A stretch of 64,000 nt of DNA, taken from NCBI RefSeq assembly GCF_900141905.1, contig NZ_FQZF01000017.1, forward strand, positions 1 to 64,000. Direction: 5' to 3'. Shown piece after piece: positions 33,348 through 42,266 of this stretch (position 1 is its first letter; every line of letters starts with the position of its first letter). The DNA is from Muricoccus roseus. GTDB lineage: Bacteria > Pseudomonadota > Alphaproteobacteria > Acetobacterales > Acetobacteraceae. The notes beneath the pieces were generated by a model. It saw only the letters and a program-made list of their open reading frames with translations, ran no database searches and was not told where the DNA came from. Both the position numbers and the translations under genes were made by a program.

Positions 33348-34697
33348 CTAGCCCTCCGCCGCCGCCACGACCCGGTCCACGAAGAGACCGGCGCTGCCGA
33401 GATAGCTCGACGGATCGGTGATCCGCGCGATCTCCTCGGGCGACATCTCCTTCGCCACCCCCTCGTCGCGCGCGAGCGCCTCCGCGAGGGGGATCCGCTC
33501 CTCCAGTGCCAGGTCGCAGGCGTGGTGCACGGCGTCATGCGCCGCGCCGCGCCCGAGCCTCGGGGCCAGGCTCATCATCACCGCCTCGGCCATGATGGCG
33601 CCGCCCGTCGCCTCCAGGTTCCGGCCCATCCGGGCCGAGTCCACGGTCATGCCCTGGGCGATCTGCCGCGCCTGGTCGAGCGCGCCATGGGTCAGCAGCA
33701 GGGCCTGGGGGATGGCCAGCGGCTCGGCCTGCCACGGCCCCGTGCCGCGCTCGTGGTCCAGCGCCATGGCGGACATCACCTGAGGCACCAGCGCGTGGAC
33801 GCCGCGGCTCTGGGCGAGGACGTATTCGCAGGCGATGGGGTTGCGCTTCTGCGGCATGGTGGAGGAGCCGCCGCGCCCGGCCTCATGCGGCTCGAACACC
33901 TCGGCCACCTCAGTCTGCATCAGCAGCATCACATCCGTCGCCATCTTCGAGAGCGTGCCGCAGAGGATGCCGCACCAGCAGACCGCCTCGGTCACGGTGT
34001 CGCGCGCGACATGCCAGGGGATCTCGGGCACGGCCAGGTCCAGCTCCCGCGCCAGGCCATCGGCAACCGCCGGTCCCTGCTCGCCCAGGGAGGCGAGGGT
34101 GCCCACCGCGCCGCCGAACTGCACGCGCAGCAGGCGCGGCAGCAAGGCCTCCAGTGTCTCCCGCGCATGGAGGAGGGGGGCGAGCCAGACGGCGCATTTG
34201 TACCCGAAGGTGACGGGCAGGGCGTGCTGGAGGTGGGTGCGCCCGGCCATCACCGTGCCCCGGTGCTCTCGTGCGCGCGCGGCGAGCGCGGCGATGGTCG
34301 CGTCGAGATCGGTGCGGATCAGCGCGAAGGCGTCGCGCAGCGCGAGGACTAGCGCCGTGTCGAGGACGTCCTGGGTCGTCGCGCCCCAATGGGTCCAGCG
34401 CGCCGCCTCCTCACCCGCCAGCGCGCCGAGCTGCTTCACCAGCCCCACCACAGGATAGCCCGTGTTGCGCGTGGCGGCGGCGAGCTTCGGCAGGTCGAGC
34501 CGATCAGCCCTTGCTGCCTCCGTGATGGCGCGCGCCGCGGCCTCCGGCACGATGCCGAGCCGCGCCTGCGCGCGGGCGAGGGCCGCCTCCACGTCGAGCA
34601 TGCGCTGGAGAAGGGCCATCTCCCCGACGGCGCCGCGCATGGAATCCGTGCCGTAGAGGACGCCCCAGACGGCGCCGTCCGCCGGATTGACCGCCAT
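33348..34697 (-). CDS. pcaB: 3-carboxy-cis,cis-muconate cycloisomerase
   Basis: A 449-residue member of the fumarase/aspartase superfamily with the signature GSSTMPQKRNP and the other active-site regions GRTHLQHALPVTFG and TQDVLDTA. Adenylosuccinate lyase shares these motifs, but the position directly after pcaG (1-base gap) in a pca operon assigns it to lactonisation of 3-carboxy-cis,cis-muconate in protocatechuate breakdown. ATG 34697 fits the operon spacing. It is the last pca gene; the alpha-hydroxyacid oxidase follows after 109 bases. Confidence 0.88.
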   Translation of the reverse strand: MAVNPADGAVWGVLYGTDSMRGAVGEMALLQRMLDVEAALARAQARLGIVPEAAARAITEAARADRLDLPKLAAATRNTGYPVVGLVKQLGALAGEEAARWTHWGATTQDVLDTALVLALRDAFALIRTDLDATIAALAARAREHRGTVMAGRTHLQHALPVTFGYKCAVWLAPLLHARETLEALLPRLLRVQFGGAVGTLASLGEQGPAVADGLARELDLAVPEIPWHVARDTVTEAVCWCGILCGTLSKMATDVMLLMQTEVAEVFEPHEAGRGGSSTMPQKRNPIACEYVLAQSRGVHALVPQVMSAMALDHERGTGPWQAEPLAIPQALLLTHGALDQARQIAQGMTVDSARMGRNLEATGGAIMAEAVMMSLAPRLGRGAAHDAVHHACDLALEERIPLAEALARDEGVAKEMSPEEIARITDPSSYLGSAGLFVDRVVAAAEG

Positions 34698-34698
34698 G

Positions 34699-35304
34699 CT
34701 AGACCGCCATCCAGACGGTCTCGCCCTCGCCCTGAAGGCGGAGGTCGAGGGTCCAGGTGCCGTTGCCGGCGGGCTTCGCGATCATGGTTCCCCGCCGCGC
34801 CTCGGGCACCGCCTTCAGCACGGGGTCCGTGGCGTTCAGCGCCTCGCCCTCGAAATACAGGCGCGTGCAGAGATGCTGCAGCAGGCCGCGCGCGAAGACG
34901 GCCAGCGCCACATGGGGCGCCTGCATCGCGTTGCCGCCGGCATGGGGGCCGACCGGAACCGGGCCGGGCTTGAGGGTGACGAAGCGGAAGCGCCCCTCCT
35001 TGTCGGTGGCGCAGCGGCCATAGCCCTGGAAGGCGGTCGGGTCGCCATGCTGGTCCGGGTAGCGGCCCGCGGGGTCGGCGTGCCAGATCTCCACCATCGC
35101 ATCCGTCACGCGCGCGCCGGTGCCATCCGTAATGGTGCCGGTGAGCGTGATCCGCTCCGCGCCCTCGGGCAGGGCATCGGCGAAGTGGCGGGTCGTGTCC
35201 GCCCATTCCGGAAAGTCCACCAGGTGCCAGTAGGGGCCTGCGGTCTGGTGGGCGGAGGCGGCGAGGGCGGCGGAGGGGGCGAGTTCCGGCGTGGCTTCAG
35301 CCAT
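34699..35304 (-). CDS. pcaG: Protocatechuate 3,4-dioxygenase alpha subunit
   Basis: A 201-residue intradiol dioxygenase alpha chain: TAGPYWHL near the N-terminus, MVEIWHADPAGRYPD, and HVALAVFARGL. The alpha chain supports the Fe(III) site carried by the beta chain. Two ATGs compete. The one at 35313 directly abuts GGAGG, too close to be used, whereas 35304 is nine bases from it, so 35304 is chosen. The gene overlaps the end of pcaH by 8 bases and ends one base before pcaB. Confidence 0.92.
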   Translation of the reverse strand: MAEATPELAPSAALAASAHQTAGPYWHLVDFPEWADTTRHFADALPEGAERITLTGTITDGTGARVTDAMVEIWHADPAGRYPDQHGDPTAFQGYGRCATDKEGRFRFVTLKPGPVPVGPHAGGNAMQAPHVALAVFARGLLQHLCTRLYFEGEALNATDPVLKAVPEARRGTMIAKPAGNGTWTLDLRLQGEGETVWMAV

Positions 35305-36031
35305 GGTGGCCATCCTCCATCGGCGTGGCCTCGCGCCCGCGCAGCACGATGTCGAAGCGGTAGCCCAGCGCCCATTCGGGCTGGGTGATGTCGAGGTCGA
35401 AGCGGGAGACCAGGCGGTTGCGCGCCGCCTCGTCCGCCACCGTGTTGAAGATGGGGTCCAGCGGCAGCAGCGGGTCGCCGGGGAAGTACATCTGGGTGAT
35501 CATGCGCTGCGCGAAGCCCGCGCCGAACAGGCTGTAGTGGATGTGGTTCGGCCGCCAGGCATTCTGGTGGTTGCGCCAGGGATAGGCGCCGGGGCGGATG
35601 GTGACGTAGCGGTACCAGCCCTCGTCATCCGTGAAGACGCGGCCCATGCCCCGGAAGTTCGGGTCCAGCGGGGCATCATGCGTATCGCCCTCATGGTTGT
35701 AGCGGCCGGCGGCATTGGCCTGCCAGACCTCGACCATGGCTTGGCGGATGGGGCGGCCATCCTCGTCCATCACGCGGCCGGCCACGATGATGCGCTCGCC
35801 CATGGCATGGCCGCGGCCGTTCTCCAGCACGCTGAGATCCGTAATCTCGGGATAGCGCGCGCGGGTGAAAACCGGGCTGCTCGTCTCCGTCAGCGTGTGC
35901 GGCAGCTCCAGCAGCGGCTGCTGCGGGTGGCGCGCCCGGGTGCTGCCATAGCTGGGGGAATTCAGCGGCGGCTGGGTCGCCGGGTCCGGGCGGCGATAGC
36001 CGTGCACGGCCTCGCTCATCGGCTCGCTCAT
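35297..36031 (-). CDS. pcaH: Protocatechuate 3,4-dioxygenase beta subunit
   Basis: A 244-residue catalytic chain that cleaves protocatechuate between its hydroxyls using Fe(III). The iron ligands are visible: Tyr111 in GRYNHEGD, Tyr150 in PGAYPW, and His163 and His165 in RPNHIHYS. ATG 36031 overlaps the upstream stop in an ATGA and has GGAGG seven bases before it. The N-terminal PTNS-type region (RARHPQQPLLELPHTLTE) is typical of PcaH. Confidence 0.95.
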   Translation of the reverse strand: MSEPMSEAVHGYRRPDPATQPPLNSPSYGSTRARHPQQPLLELPHTLTETSSPVFTRARYPEITDLSVLENGRGHAMGERIIVAGRVMDEDGRPIRQAMVEVWQANAAGRYNHEGDTHDAPLDPNFRGMGRVFTDDEGWYRYVTIRPGAYPWRNHQNAWRPNHIHYSLFGAGFAQRMITQMYFPGDPLLPLDPIFNTVADEAARNRLVSRFDLDITQPEWALGYRFDIVLRGREATPMEDGHHG

Positions 36032-37179
36032 CGGGCGTCCTCCATCTGCGCCAGGATGTCCTTGGCGATCTTCAGCGCATGGTTAGCCACGGGCACGCCG
36101 GCATAGGCGCCGACCTGCAGCAGCACCTCCGCGATCTCCTCCGGCGTCACGCCCGTGTTGCGCGTGGCGCGCACATGCAGGCCGAACTCCCCCTCCCGCG
36201 CCAGGGCCGCGGTGACGGCGAGGGTGAGGAGGGAGCGCGTGTGGCGCGGCAGGCCCGGGCGGGTCCAGATCTGCCCCCAGACATTGCGGGTGATGTAGTC
36301 CTGGAAGGGCGCATCGAGCGCGGTGACATTCGCCTGGGCGCGGGCGACATGCGCCTCCCCCAGCACGGCCTTGCGGACCGCCATCCCGGCGGCATGGGCA
36401 TCGCCGACGGGCGGCGAGGCGAGATGCTCTTGCAGCGCCTCCGTGATCGCCTCGGCGGCCTCAAAGGTCGGGATATGGGAGACGCCGGGGAGCACCGTGA
36501 GCGTGCTGCCCGGGATGGCCTCCTGGATGGCCGCGGCGGCGGAAACCGGCGAGGCCTGGTCCAACTCGCCCACCACCACCCGGGCGCGGCACTGGAGCCT
36601 GCCCTGCAGCGGGGCGGCCCGCGCGTCGCGCAGCGCGGCGCAGGCGGCGGCATAGCCCTGGGCTGGCGTCGTCAGCAGCATCGACCGGAGGGCGCGGGAG
36701 GAGGGGGAGGACTGGTCCACCACCCAGCGCGCCATCACCCCATCCACCACGGCCGCCATGCCGCCCGCGCCCACGGCCTCGATCCGCGCCTGCCAGTTGG
36801 AGGGCGGCGGGAATTCCAGGGCGGTGTCGAGCAGGAAGAGGGAGAGCACCCGGCCCGGCTGGGCGGCGGCCATCTCCATGGCAATGCGCCCGCCGATCGA
36901 GATGCCGGCGAGATGCGCCGCGGGAATGCCCAGCGCGTCCATCACCGCGAAGGCGTCCTCGGCAAGGTCCGCCATGGTGGCTTCCCCCGGGACCACACCC
37001 GTCAGCCCGTGCCCGCGCAGGTCGAAACGGATCACCCGGTGGGTGCGGGAGAGGATATCGGCCTGCGGATCCCAGACATGCAGCCCGGTCCCGAGGCTGT
37101 GCATCATCAGCACGGGGGGGGCGCCGGGCGGCCCTTGCACCTGCACATGCACCGACATGTCGCGGATCGCGATGAACAT
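36028..37179 (-). CDS. pcaCD: Bifunctional 3-oxoadipate enol-lactonase / 4-carboxymuconolactone decarboxylase
   Basis: A 383-residue fusion. Residues ~1-255 are an alpha/beta hydrolase (PcaD): HSLGTG, FDLRGHGLT, nucleophile elbow GISIGGR, acid in VVGELDQASP and catalytic His in GVSHIPT. Residues ~265-383 are carboxymuconolactone decarboxylase (PcaC): RNVWGQIWTRPGLPRHTRSLLTLAV, EFGLHVRATRNTGVTPEEI and PVANHALKIAK. Together they convert 4-carboxymuconolactone via the enol-lactone to 3-oxoadipate. Fused PcaL-like proteins are known. It is first in the operon; no PcaQ or PcaR regulator and no thiolase or CoA-transferase is in the window. Confidence 0.92.
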   Translation of the reverse strand: MFIAIRDMSVHVQVQGPPGAPPVLMMHSLGTGLHVWDPQADILSRTHRVIRFDLRGHGLTGVVPGEATMADLAEDAFAVMDALGIPAAHLAGISIGGRIAMEMAAAQPGRVLSLFLLDTALEFPPPSNWQARIEAVGAGGMAAVVDGVMARWVVDQSSPSSRALRSMLLTTPAQGYAAACAALRDARAAPLQGRLQCRARVVVGELDQASPVSAAAAIQEAIPGSTLTVLPGVSHIPTFEAAEAITEALQEHLASPPVGDAHAAGMAVRKAVLGEAHVARAQANVTALDAPFQDYITRNVWGQIWTRPGLPRHTRSLLTLAVTAALAREGEFGLHVRATRNTGVTPEEIAEVLLQVGAYAGVPVANHALKIAKDILAQMEDAR

Positions 37180-37300
37180 CCGGCCGTTCTACTCCCCTGG
37201 CCCTCCCCAGATTTGCCGGGGCGGCCGGGGGCCGCTGCGGGTGGGGATGCCGTGCCGAAGCCGTATCACGGCACCCCCGGGCCGAAAACCCGCCGCCCGT

Positions 37301-38173
37301 TCAGACCCCCGCGACCGAGACCTGGCCGGAATCCTGCCCCCGCATCGCCCAGCCGGTGGTCCGGTTCTCGATGGCGACGGCCACCACATACATCACCACG
37401 CCCATCACGCCCGTGATGATGAGCCCGGCGAAGACGAGCGGCACGTCGAAGCGCGACGAGGCGAGCATCATCAGGTGGCCGATGCCCTTATTCGCCGCCA
37501 CCGTCTCCGCGATGATGGAGCCGACGAAGGCGACGGTGATCGCGATTTTCAGCGAGGCGAAGAAGTAAGGCATGGCCCTGGGCAGGCCGACCTTGCGGAT
37601 GATGTCGGTCGGCCGAGCGCCGAGGGCGCGCAGCACGTCCCGCAGCTCCGGCTCCACCGTGGCGATGCCGGTGGCCACGTTCACCACGATGGGGAAGAAG
37701 CTGATGAGGAAGGCGGTGATGACGGCGGGCACCGTGCCGATGCCGAACCAGATCACCAGGATGGGCACCACCGCCACCTTCGGCACCGAGTTAAAGGCGA
37801 TCAGCAGCGGGTAGAGCCCGTGATAGAGCAGGGTGGAGGAGCCGATGGCCACCCCCAGCAGCAGCCCGAAGACGATGGCCAGGGCGAAGCCGATCAGCGT
37901 GGTCATCAGCGTCTGCCAGGAATTGTCCAGCAGCGGCAGCCACCACTTCACCATACTCTGCGCGATGGCGGAGGGCGCGGGCAGGATGAACTGGGGGATG
38001 GCGAAGGCCCGGCAGATTACCTCCCAGAGCAGGAAGGTGCCGATGATGATGAGCCAGGGCAGCGCGGCCTGAAGGCGGCGGCGGCGACGCGCGGCGGCCG
38101 CCAGGGCATCGATGCGGCGCTGCGCGGCCGTGGGCGCGGCGGGCGCCGAGGGGGCGCGGTCGTCAAACGGCAT
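37301..38173 (-). CDS. ABC transporter permease (SsuC/TauC type)
   Basis: A 290-residue inner-membrane permease with about six hydrophobic helices and the EAA-type cytoplasmic loop RDVLRALGARPTDIIRKVGLPRAMPYF that contacts the ATPase. The pattern fits sulfonate/nitrate/taurine-type importers. It begins inside the ATPase gene (11-base overlap), so the two are translationally coupled. No substrate-binding protein is in this cluster; NMT1-type receptors at 17152-18177 and 22677-23693 are distant. Confidence 0.9.
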   Translation of the reverse strand: MPFDDRAPSAPAAPTAAQRRIDALAAAARRRRRLQAALPWLIIIGTFLLWEVICRAFAIPQFILPAPSAIAQSMVKWWLPLLDNSWQTLMTTLIGFALAIVFGLLLGVAIGSSTLLYHGLYPLLIAFNSVPKVAVVPILVIWFGIGTVPAVITAFLISFFPIVVNVATGIATVEPELRDVLRALGARPTDIIRKVGLPRAMPYFFASLKIAITVAFVGSIIAETVAANKGIGHLMMLASSRFDVPLVFAGLIITGVMGVVMYVVAVAIENRTTGWAMRGQDSGQVSVAGV

Positions 38174-39008
38174 GGGTGGCCTCCTCGGCGCTGGCGGGGA
38201 GCGTCACCTCCTCGCCCCGGCGCGCCGCGCTGATATGCTCGCGCAGGTCATGGACCAGCTCCTGGAACGGCTGGGTGTAGGTGAGGTCGAGGCTGCGCGG
38301 CCGCTCGAAGGGGACGCTGCGCTCCGCGATGATCCGGCCGGGGCGGGCGGACATGATCAGCACGCGGTCCGCGAGGAACACCGCCTCCTTCAAGTCGTGG
38401 GTGACGAGGATGACCGTCGGCTTGAGAATGTTGCACACCCCCTGCAGCTCCACCCACAGATCCTCGCGCGTGAAGACGTCGAGCGCGCCGAAGGGCTCGT
38501 CCAGCATCAGCAGCTGCGGATCGTGGATCAGGGCCCGGCAGAGGCTGGCGCGCTGCTGCATGCCGCCGGAAAGCTGGTGCGGCGTCTTGTGCTCGAAGCC
38601 CTTCAGCCCGACCAGCGCGAGGAGCTTGCGCGCCTTCTCCTCATACATCGCGCGCTCCGCCCGCAGGCGGCGCCGGTGGGGCTCCACCACCTCCAGCGGC
38701 AGCATCACGTTCTCGAGGATGGTGCGCCAGGGCAGCATGGTGGGCGCCTGGAAGGCCATGCCGGCGATGGAGAGGGGGCCATCCACCTCCTTCCCCGCGA
38801 CGATCACGCTGCCGGCCGAGCAGGGCCAGAGGCCCGTGACCAGGCGCATCAGCGTGGACTTGCCGCAGCCCGAGGGCCCGACCACGGCGACGAACTCCCC
38901 CTTGGCGATCCGCATGGAGGTGTGGCGGAGCGCCAGCGTGCCCTCCGCGCCGCCATAGCGCATGGAGACGTCGTCGATCTCCACGAAGGGTCTCTCGAAC
39001 CCGCCCAT
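38163..39008 (-). CDS. ABC transporter ATP-binding protein (SsuB/TauB type)
   Basis: A 281-residue ABC ATPase: Walker A GPSGCGKST, Q-loop FQAPTMLPW, signature LSGGMQQR, Walker B MLDEPFGALD and switch VTHDLKEA. It energises the permease encoded immediately downstream with an 11-base overlap. Members of this subfamily serve nitrate, sulfonate, taurine or thiamine-precursor importers; the ligand is not decidable. Confidence 0.92.
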   Translation of the reverse strand: MGGFERPFVEIDDVSMRYGGAEGTLALRHTSMRIAKGEFVAVVGPSGCGKSTLMRLVTGLWPCSAGSVIVAGKEVDGPLSIAGMAFQAPTMLPWRTILENVMLPLEVVEPHRRRLRAERAMYEEKARKLLALVGLKGFEHKTPHQLSGGMQQRASLCRALIHDPQLLMLDEPFGALDVFTREDLWVELQGVCNILKPTVILVTHDLKEAVFLADRVLIMSARPGRIIAERSVPFERPRSLDLTYTQPFQELVHDLREHISAARRGEEVTLPASAEEATHAV

Positions 39009-39207
39009 ACCGGCCTTGCCTTTCCGTCGGCCAAGCCCCGCCGGGGCCGGCCCGCCCGGCGCCCCCCGCGCCGCGTTACCGCGGGAGGTCTAGCAAGCCG
39101 CGCGCCAGGGCCGGGGTACCGGCCGCGCCGGGGATTTCGTCGCCCTGCCCTTGGCACCCCTGCCCGGCGGACCCAATCTGCCGGAACCATAAGCCGAGGA
39201 CCCGCCG

Positions 39208-39621
39208 ATGCCCGTCGAGGACATCTCTCCCCAGGACAGCTACGCGGCCCTCCAGGCCGATCCCGATTCCCTCCTCGTGGACGTGCGGACGGATGCGGAA
39301 TGGAACTTCGTCGGAATCCCCGACCTGTCGGAGGCGGGCAAGCAGCCCGTGCTGATCCCGTGGCAGCTCTATCCGTCCATGCAGGTGAACGGCGCCTTCG
39401 TGGAGGGGCTCCGGCGGGCGGGCGCCACGCCGCTGAGCAAGATCTACTTCCTCTGCCGCTCCGGGGCGCGCTCCCTCGCGGCGGCCCAGGCGGCGCAGGC
39501 CGCGGGCTTCCCGCATGCCTTCAACGTCGCGGACGGTTTCGAGGGCCCGGTGGACGCTGAGGGGCATCGGGGCCGCATGGCCGGCTGGAAAGCGAGCGGG
39601 CTGCCCTGGCGCCAGCGCTGA
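39208..39621 (+). CDS. Rhodanese-like sulfurtransferase domain protein
   Basis: A 137-residue single rhodanese domain. LLVDVRTDAEW is the CH2A-like region, and the active-site loop CRSGAR has Cys83 as the persulfide carrier. GAGGA before ATG 39208 supports the start. It may relay sulfur or act as a redox sensor; there is no partner nearby. It is divergent from the ABC ATPase and convergent with a Bug receptor. Confidence 0.88.
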   Translation: MPVEDISPQDSYAALQADPDSLLVDVRTDAEWNFVGIPDLSEAGKQPVLIPWQLYPSMQVNGAFVEGLRRAGATPLSKIYFLCRSGARSLAAAQAAQAAGFPHAFNVADGFEGPVDAEGHRGRMAGWKASGLPWRQR

Positions 39622-39636
39622 TCCCCGAAGGGAGAG

Positions 39637-39666
39637 CGGCCCGCCCCTGCATCGCGGGGCGGGCCG
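39637..39666. terminator. Strong hairpin between convergent genes
   Basis: CGGCCCGCCCC pairs with GGGGCGGGCCG in an 11-bp all-GC stem with loop TGCATCGC, 16 bases after the rhodanese stop and before the end of the convergent Bug gene. No T tract on either side. Confidence 0.55.
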
Positions 39667-39702
39667 GGGGGCCGCGAGCGCGGCCCCCTTTCACCTCCGG
39701 GC

Positions 39703-40671
39703 CTACTCGACCCGGATATTCGCGCGGCGGGCCACCTCGCCCCAGCGCTTGGTCTGCTCGGCGACGAAGTCGCGGAACTGAGCGGGCGAGAAGGCGCCGG
39801 CCGTGATGCCCAGCTCCTCATAGCGCGCCTTCACATCCGGGCTCGCCAGCGCGGCGAGCGCCTCGCGGTTCAGCCGCTCCACGATCGGGGCGGGCGTGGC
39901 GGCGGGGGCGAAGATGCCGTGCCAGGAGACGCTTTCGAAGCCCGGCAGGCTCTCGGCGATCGTCGGCACGTCCGGCGCCTGGGGCACGCGCTGGAGGCTG
40001 CCCACGCCGATGGCGCGGATGCGCCCCTCCCGCGCATGCGGCCAGCCGGAGGAGAAGTTGTCGAAGGCCATGGGCAGGGTGCCGGCCAGCATGTCGGTCA
40101 TGATCTGCCCGCTGCCGCGATAGGGCACATGCACCGCCTCGGTGCCGGTCAGCTGCGTGAACAGCTCGCCCGCCAGGTGGATGGAGGTGCCGACGCCGGA
40201 GGAGCCGTAGTTAATCTGGCCCGGGCGCGCCTTCATAAGCGCCACCAGCTCCGGCACCGTGCGGGCCGGGATGTTGTTCGCGACGACCAGCATGTTCGGC
40301 TGGCTGCCCAGCAGAGCGATGGGCGCGAAGTCACGCAGGTTGTCGAAGGGGATGCGCGGGTAGATCGACGGGTTGATCGCATGGCTGCTGATCGTGCCCA
40401 TGCAGATCGTGTAGCCGTCCGGCGCGGCCTTGGCGCAGGCCTCCGCGCCGATATTGCCGCCCGCGCCCGCGCGGTTATCCACCACGATCGGCTGGCCCAG
40501 GCGCTTGGACATCTCGGCGCCGACCAGACGCCCGATCAGGTCCGTGGTGCCACCCGCGGCAAAGGGCACGATCATGCGGATGGAGCGGCTGGGCCAGGCC
40601 TCCTGGGCCTGGAGGGGCAGGGGAGAGAGGGCCAGGGCGCAGGCCGCTCCCATGAGGGCGCGTCGGAGCAT
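39703..40671 (-). CDS. Bug/TctC-family substrate-binding protein
   Basis: The fourth orphan Bug receptor, 322 residues. Signal peptide MLRRALMGAACALALSPLPL to LQAQ (about residue 23); then MIVPFAAGGTTDLIGRLVGAE, VVDNRAGAGGNIGAEACA, YGSSGVGTSIHLAGEL, VPYRGSGQIMTDML and APDVPTIAESLPGFE. ATG 40671 follows AAAGGA at seven bases; the longer open frame is rejected. It has no TctAB partner. It is divergent from the methyltransferase gene. Confidence 0.9.
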   Translation of the reverse strand: MLRRALMGAACALALSPLPLQAQEAWPSRSIRMIVPFAAGGTTDLIGRLVGAEMSKRLGQPIVVDNRAGAGGNIGAEACAKAAPDGYTICMGTISSHAINPSIYPRIPFDNLRDFAPIALLGSQPNMLVVANNIPARTVPELVALMKARPGQINYGSSGVGTSIHLAGELFTQLTGTEAVHVPYRGSGQIMTDMLAGTLPMAFDNFSSGWPHAREGRIRAIGVGSLQRVPQAPDVPTIAESLPGFESVSWHGIFAPAATPAPIVERLNREALAALASPDVKARYEELGITAGAFSPAQFRDFVAEQTKRWGEVARRANIRVE

Positions 40672-40867
40672 CGGTGTTCCTTTCCTGGCGCGCCGGGAAA
40701 GGCGCACCGTTTCCTGGCGGAAGGGACAGCATCCGGCCCGGCAGCCGTCAAGCCGTGGTGCAGCGGGAGGAGATCGCCCGGTTGCGCCGCGGGCAGCGGC
40801 ATCGCACTGATTCGGCCAGGACAGGGCCGCCGCCGCGCATGGCCGGGCGGAAGGAGGAGGCGGAAGC

Positions 40868-41518
40868 ATGCATCCGGAGGCGGAGGCCTTCATCAGGGCG
40901 AACCTTCCCGTGCTGCCGGTTCCCTCCATCCCCGAGATCCGCCTGCACAAAGCCGGGCCGAGGAGCGGGCTCGGGCGGCTCGACAGGATGGATGAGGCTT
41001 TCGGAGCGCCATACTGGGCGCATCATTGGGCCGGGGGCCTCGCCCTCGCGTGTTTCCTGCTCGACCATCCTGCGGTGGTCGCCGGCCGAAGGGTGCTCGA
41101 TCTCGGCGCGGGTTCGGGCATCGTCGGCATCGCCGCCGCCAGGGCCGGCGCGCGTGATGTCCTGGCGGCCGATGTGGATCCCTATGCCATCGCGGCCCTC
41201 CAACTGAACGCGGCGCTGAACCGCGTCCGCATCACGCCGGTCGCGGAGGACCTGACGGCGGGCGACGCACCGCCTGTGGATCTTGTCGCGGTGGGCGACC
41301 TTTTCTACGAGGCCGGCCTGGCCGCCGCGGTTACGACCTTCCTCGACCGCTGCCTCGGCGCGGGCATCGCGGTGCTGGTCGGGGACCCCGGGCGGCGCGC
41401 CCTGCCACGCTCGCGGCTTCGGCTGCTGGCGGAGTACCCCGTGCCGGACTTCGGCGACGCGACCGGCGGCGCGGCGAAGCCGGCGGGGGTCTTCGCCTTC
41501 GTCCCGGCCGATGGGTGA
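40868..41518 (+). CDS. Class I SAM-dependent methyltransferase (ETF-beta lysine methyltransferase-like)
   Basis: A 216-residue Rossmann-fold methyltransferase. The AdoMet motif LDLGAGSGIVGIAAARAGA is followed by AADVDPYAIAALQLN and VAVGDLFYE. The combination PYWAHHWAGG upstream of motif I and GDLFYE as motif post-II is the pattern of METTL20/ETFBKMT-type protein lysine methyltransferases, so a protein target such as electron-transfer flavoprotein beta is plausible. A strong GGAGGAGGCGGAAGC precedes the ATG. The HAD gene follows. Confidence 0.8.
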   Translation: MHPEAEAFIRANLPVLPVPSIPEIRLHKAGPRSGLGRLDRMDEAFGAPYWAHHWAGGLALACFLLDHPAVVAGRRVLDLGAGSGIVGIAAARAGARDVLAADVDPYAIAALQLNAALNRVRITPVAEDLTAGDAPPVDLVAVGDLFYEAGLAAAVTTFLDRCLGAGIAVLVGDPGRRALPRSRLRLLAEYPVPDFGDATGGAAKPAGVFAFVPADG

Positions 41519-41567
41519 TCGCCAAGGCTTGGACCCGGCAGGAAGGGCTCCGGAACGGGACCACAGC

Positions 41568-42266
41568 GTGATCTACCGCTTCATCATCCTGGATTTCGAC
41601 GGCACGTTGGCCGACAGCGCTGCCTGGACCACGCGCGCCCTGATCGAAGGCGCGGAACGGCATGGCTACCGCCGCCTGGACGAGGCGGGGGTGGAGGCCC
41701 TGCGCGGGCTGGACAACCGCGCCATCATCCGCAGCCTCGGCCTGCCCTTTTGGAAGCTGCCCGGGATCGCGCGCGACATGCGGCGACGCATGGCGGCGGA
41801 AGCCGGGTCGATCCCGCTCTTCCCCGGCAGCGCCGGGATGCTGGAGGCGCTGGCGGATCGCGGCGCTACCCTCTCCATCGTCACCTCCAATGCCGAGGAG
41901 AACGTGCGGCGGATCCTCGGCCCGGCTCTTTGCCGACGGATCGCCCTGATGGAATGCGGCGCCTCGCTCTTCGACAAGGCGCGGCGGCTGCGGCGGGTGC
42001 TTCGGCGGGCCGGCGCACCGGCGGAGGCGGCGATCGCCCTTGGCGACGAGGTGCGGGACATCGAGGCGGCGCGCGAGGCTGGTATCGCCGCGGGAGCCGT
42101 GGCCTGGGGCTATGCGACGCGCGACCTGTTGGCCTCGCGCCGCCCGGATTTCCTCTTTGACCGGATGGAGGAGGTGGCCGGGGCCCTGCTGCCGCTCAGC
42201 CCCGCCCCGAAGCCACCGCCCGGTTCTCCAGGCGCGACAGCAGCCGCACCACCGGCCAGAGAATGA
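41568..42266 (+). CDS. HAD-superfamily phosphatase (Gph-like)
   Basis: A 232-residue haloacid dehalogenase-type hydrolase: motif I DFDGTLADS with the nucleophilic Asp, motif II VTSN, motif III Lys in LFDKARRL and motif IV GDEVRDIEAAREAG. The cap lies between motifs I and II, as in phosphoglycolate phosphatase relatives. GTG 41568 is preceded by a GGAACGGGA stretch; ATG 41511 is in frame but has no ribosome binding site. The last ~24 residues are Pro/Ala-rich and are encoded opposite the end of the convergent permease gene (71-base overlap). Confidence 0.8.
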   Translation: MIYRFIILDFDGTLADSAAWTTRALIEGAERHGYRRLDEAGVEALRGLDNRAIIRSLGLPFWKLPGIARDMRRRMAAEAGSIPLFPGSAGMLEALADRGATLSIVTSNAEENVRRILGPALCRRIALMECGASLFDKARRLRRVLRRAGAPAEAAIALGDEVRDIEAAREAGIAAGAVAWGYATRDLLASRRPDFLFDRMEEVAGALLPLSPAPKPPPGSPGATAAAPPARE

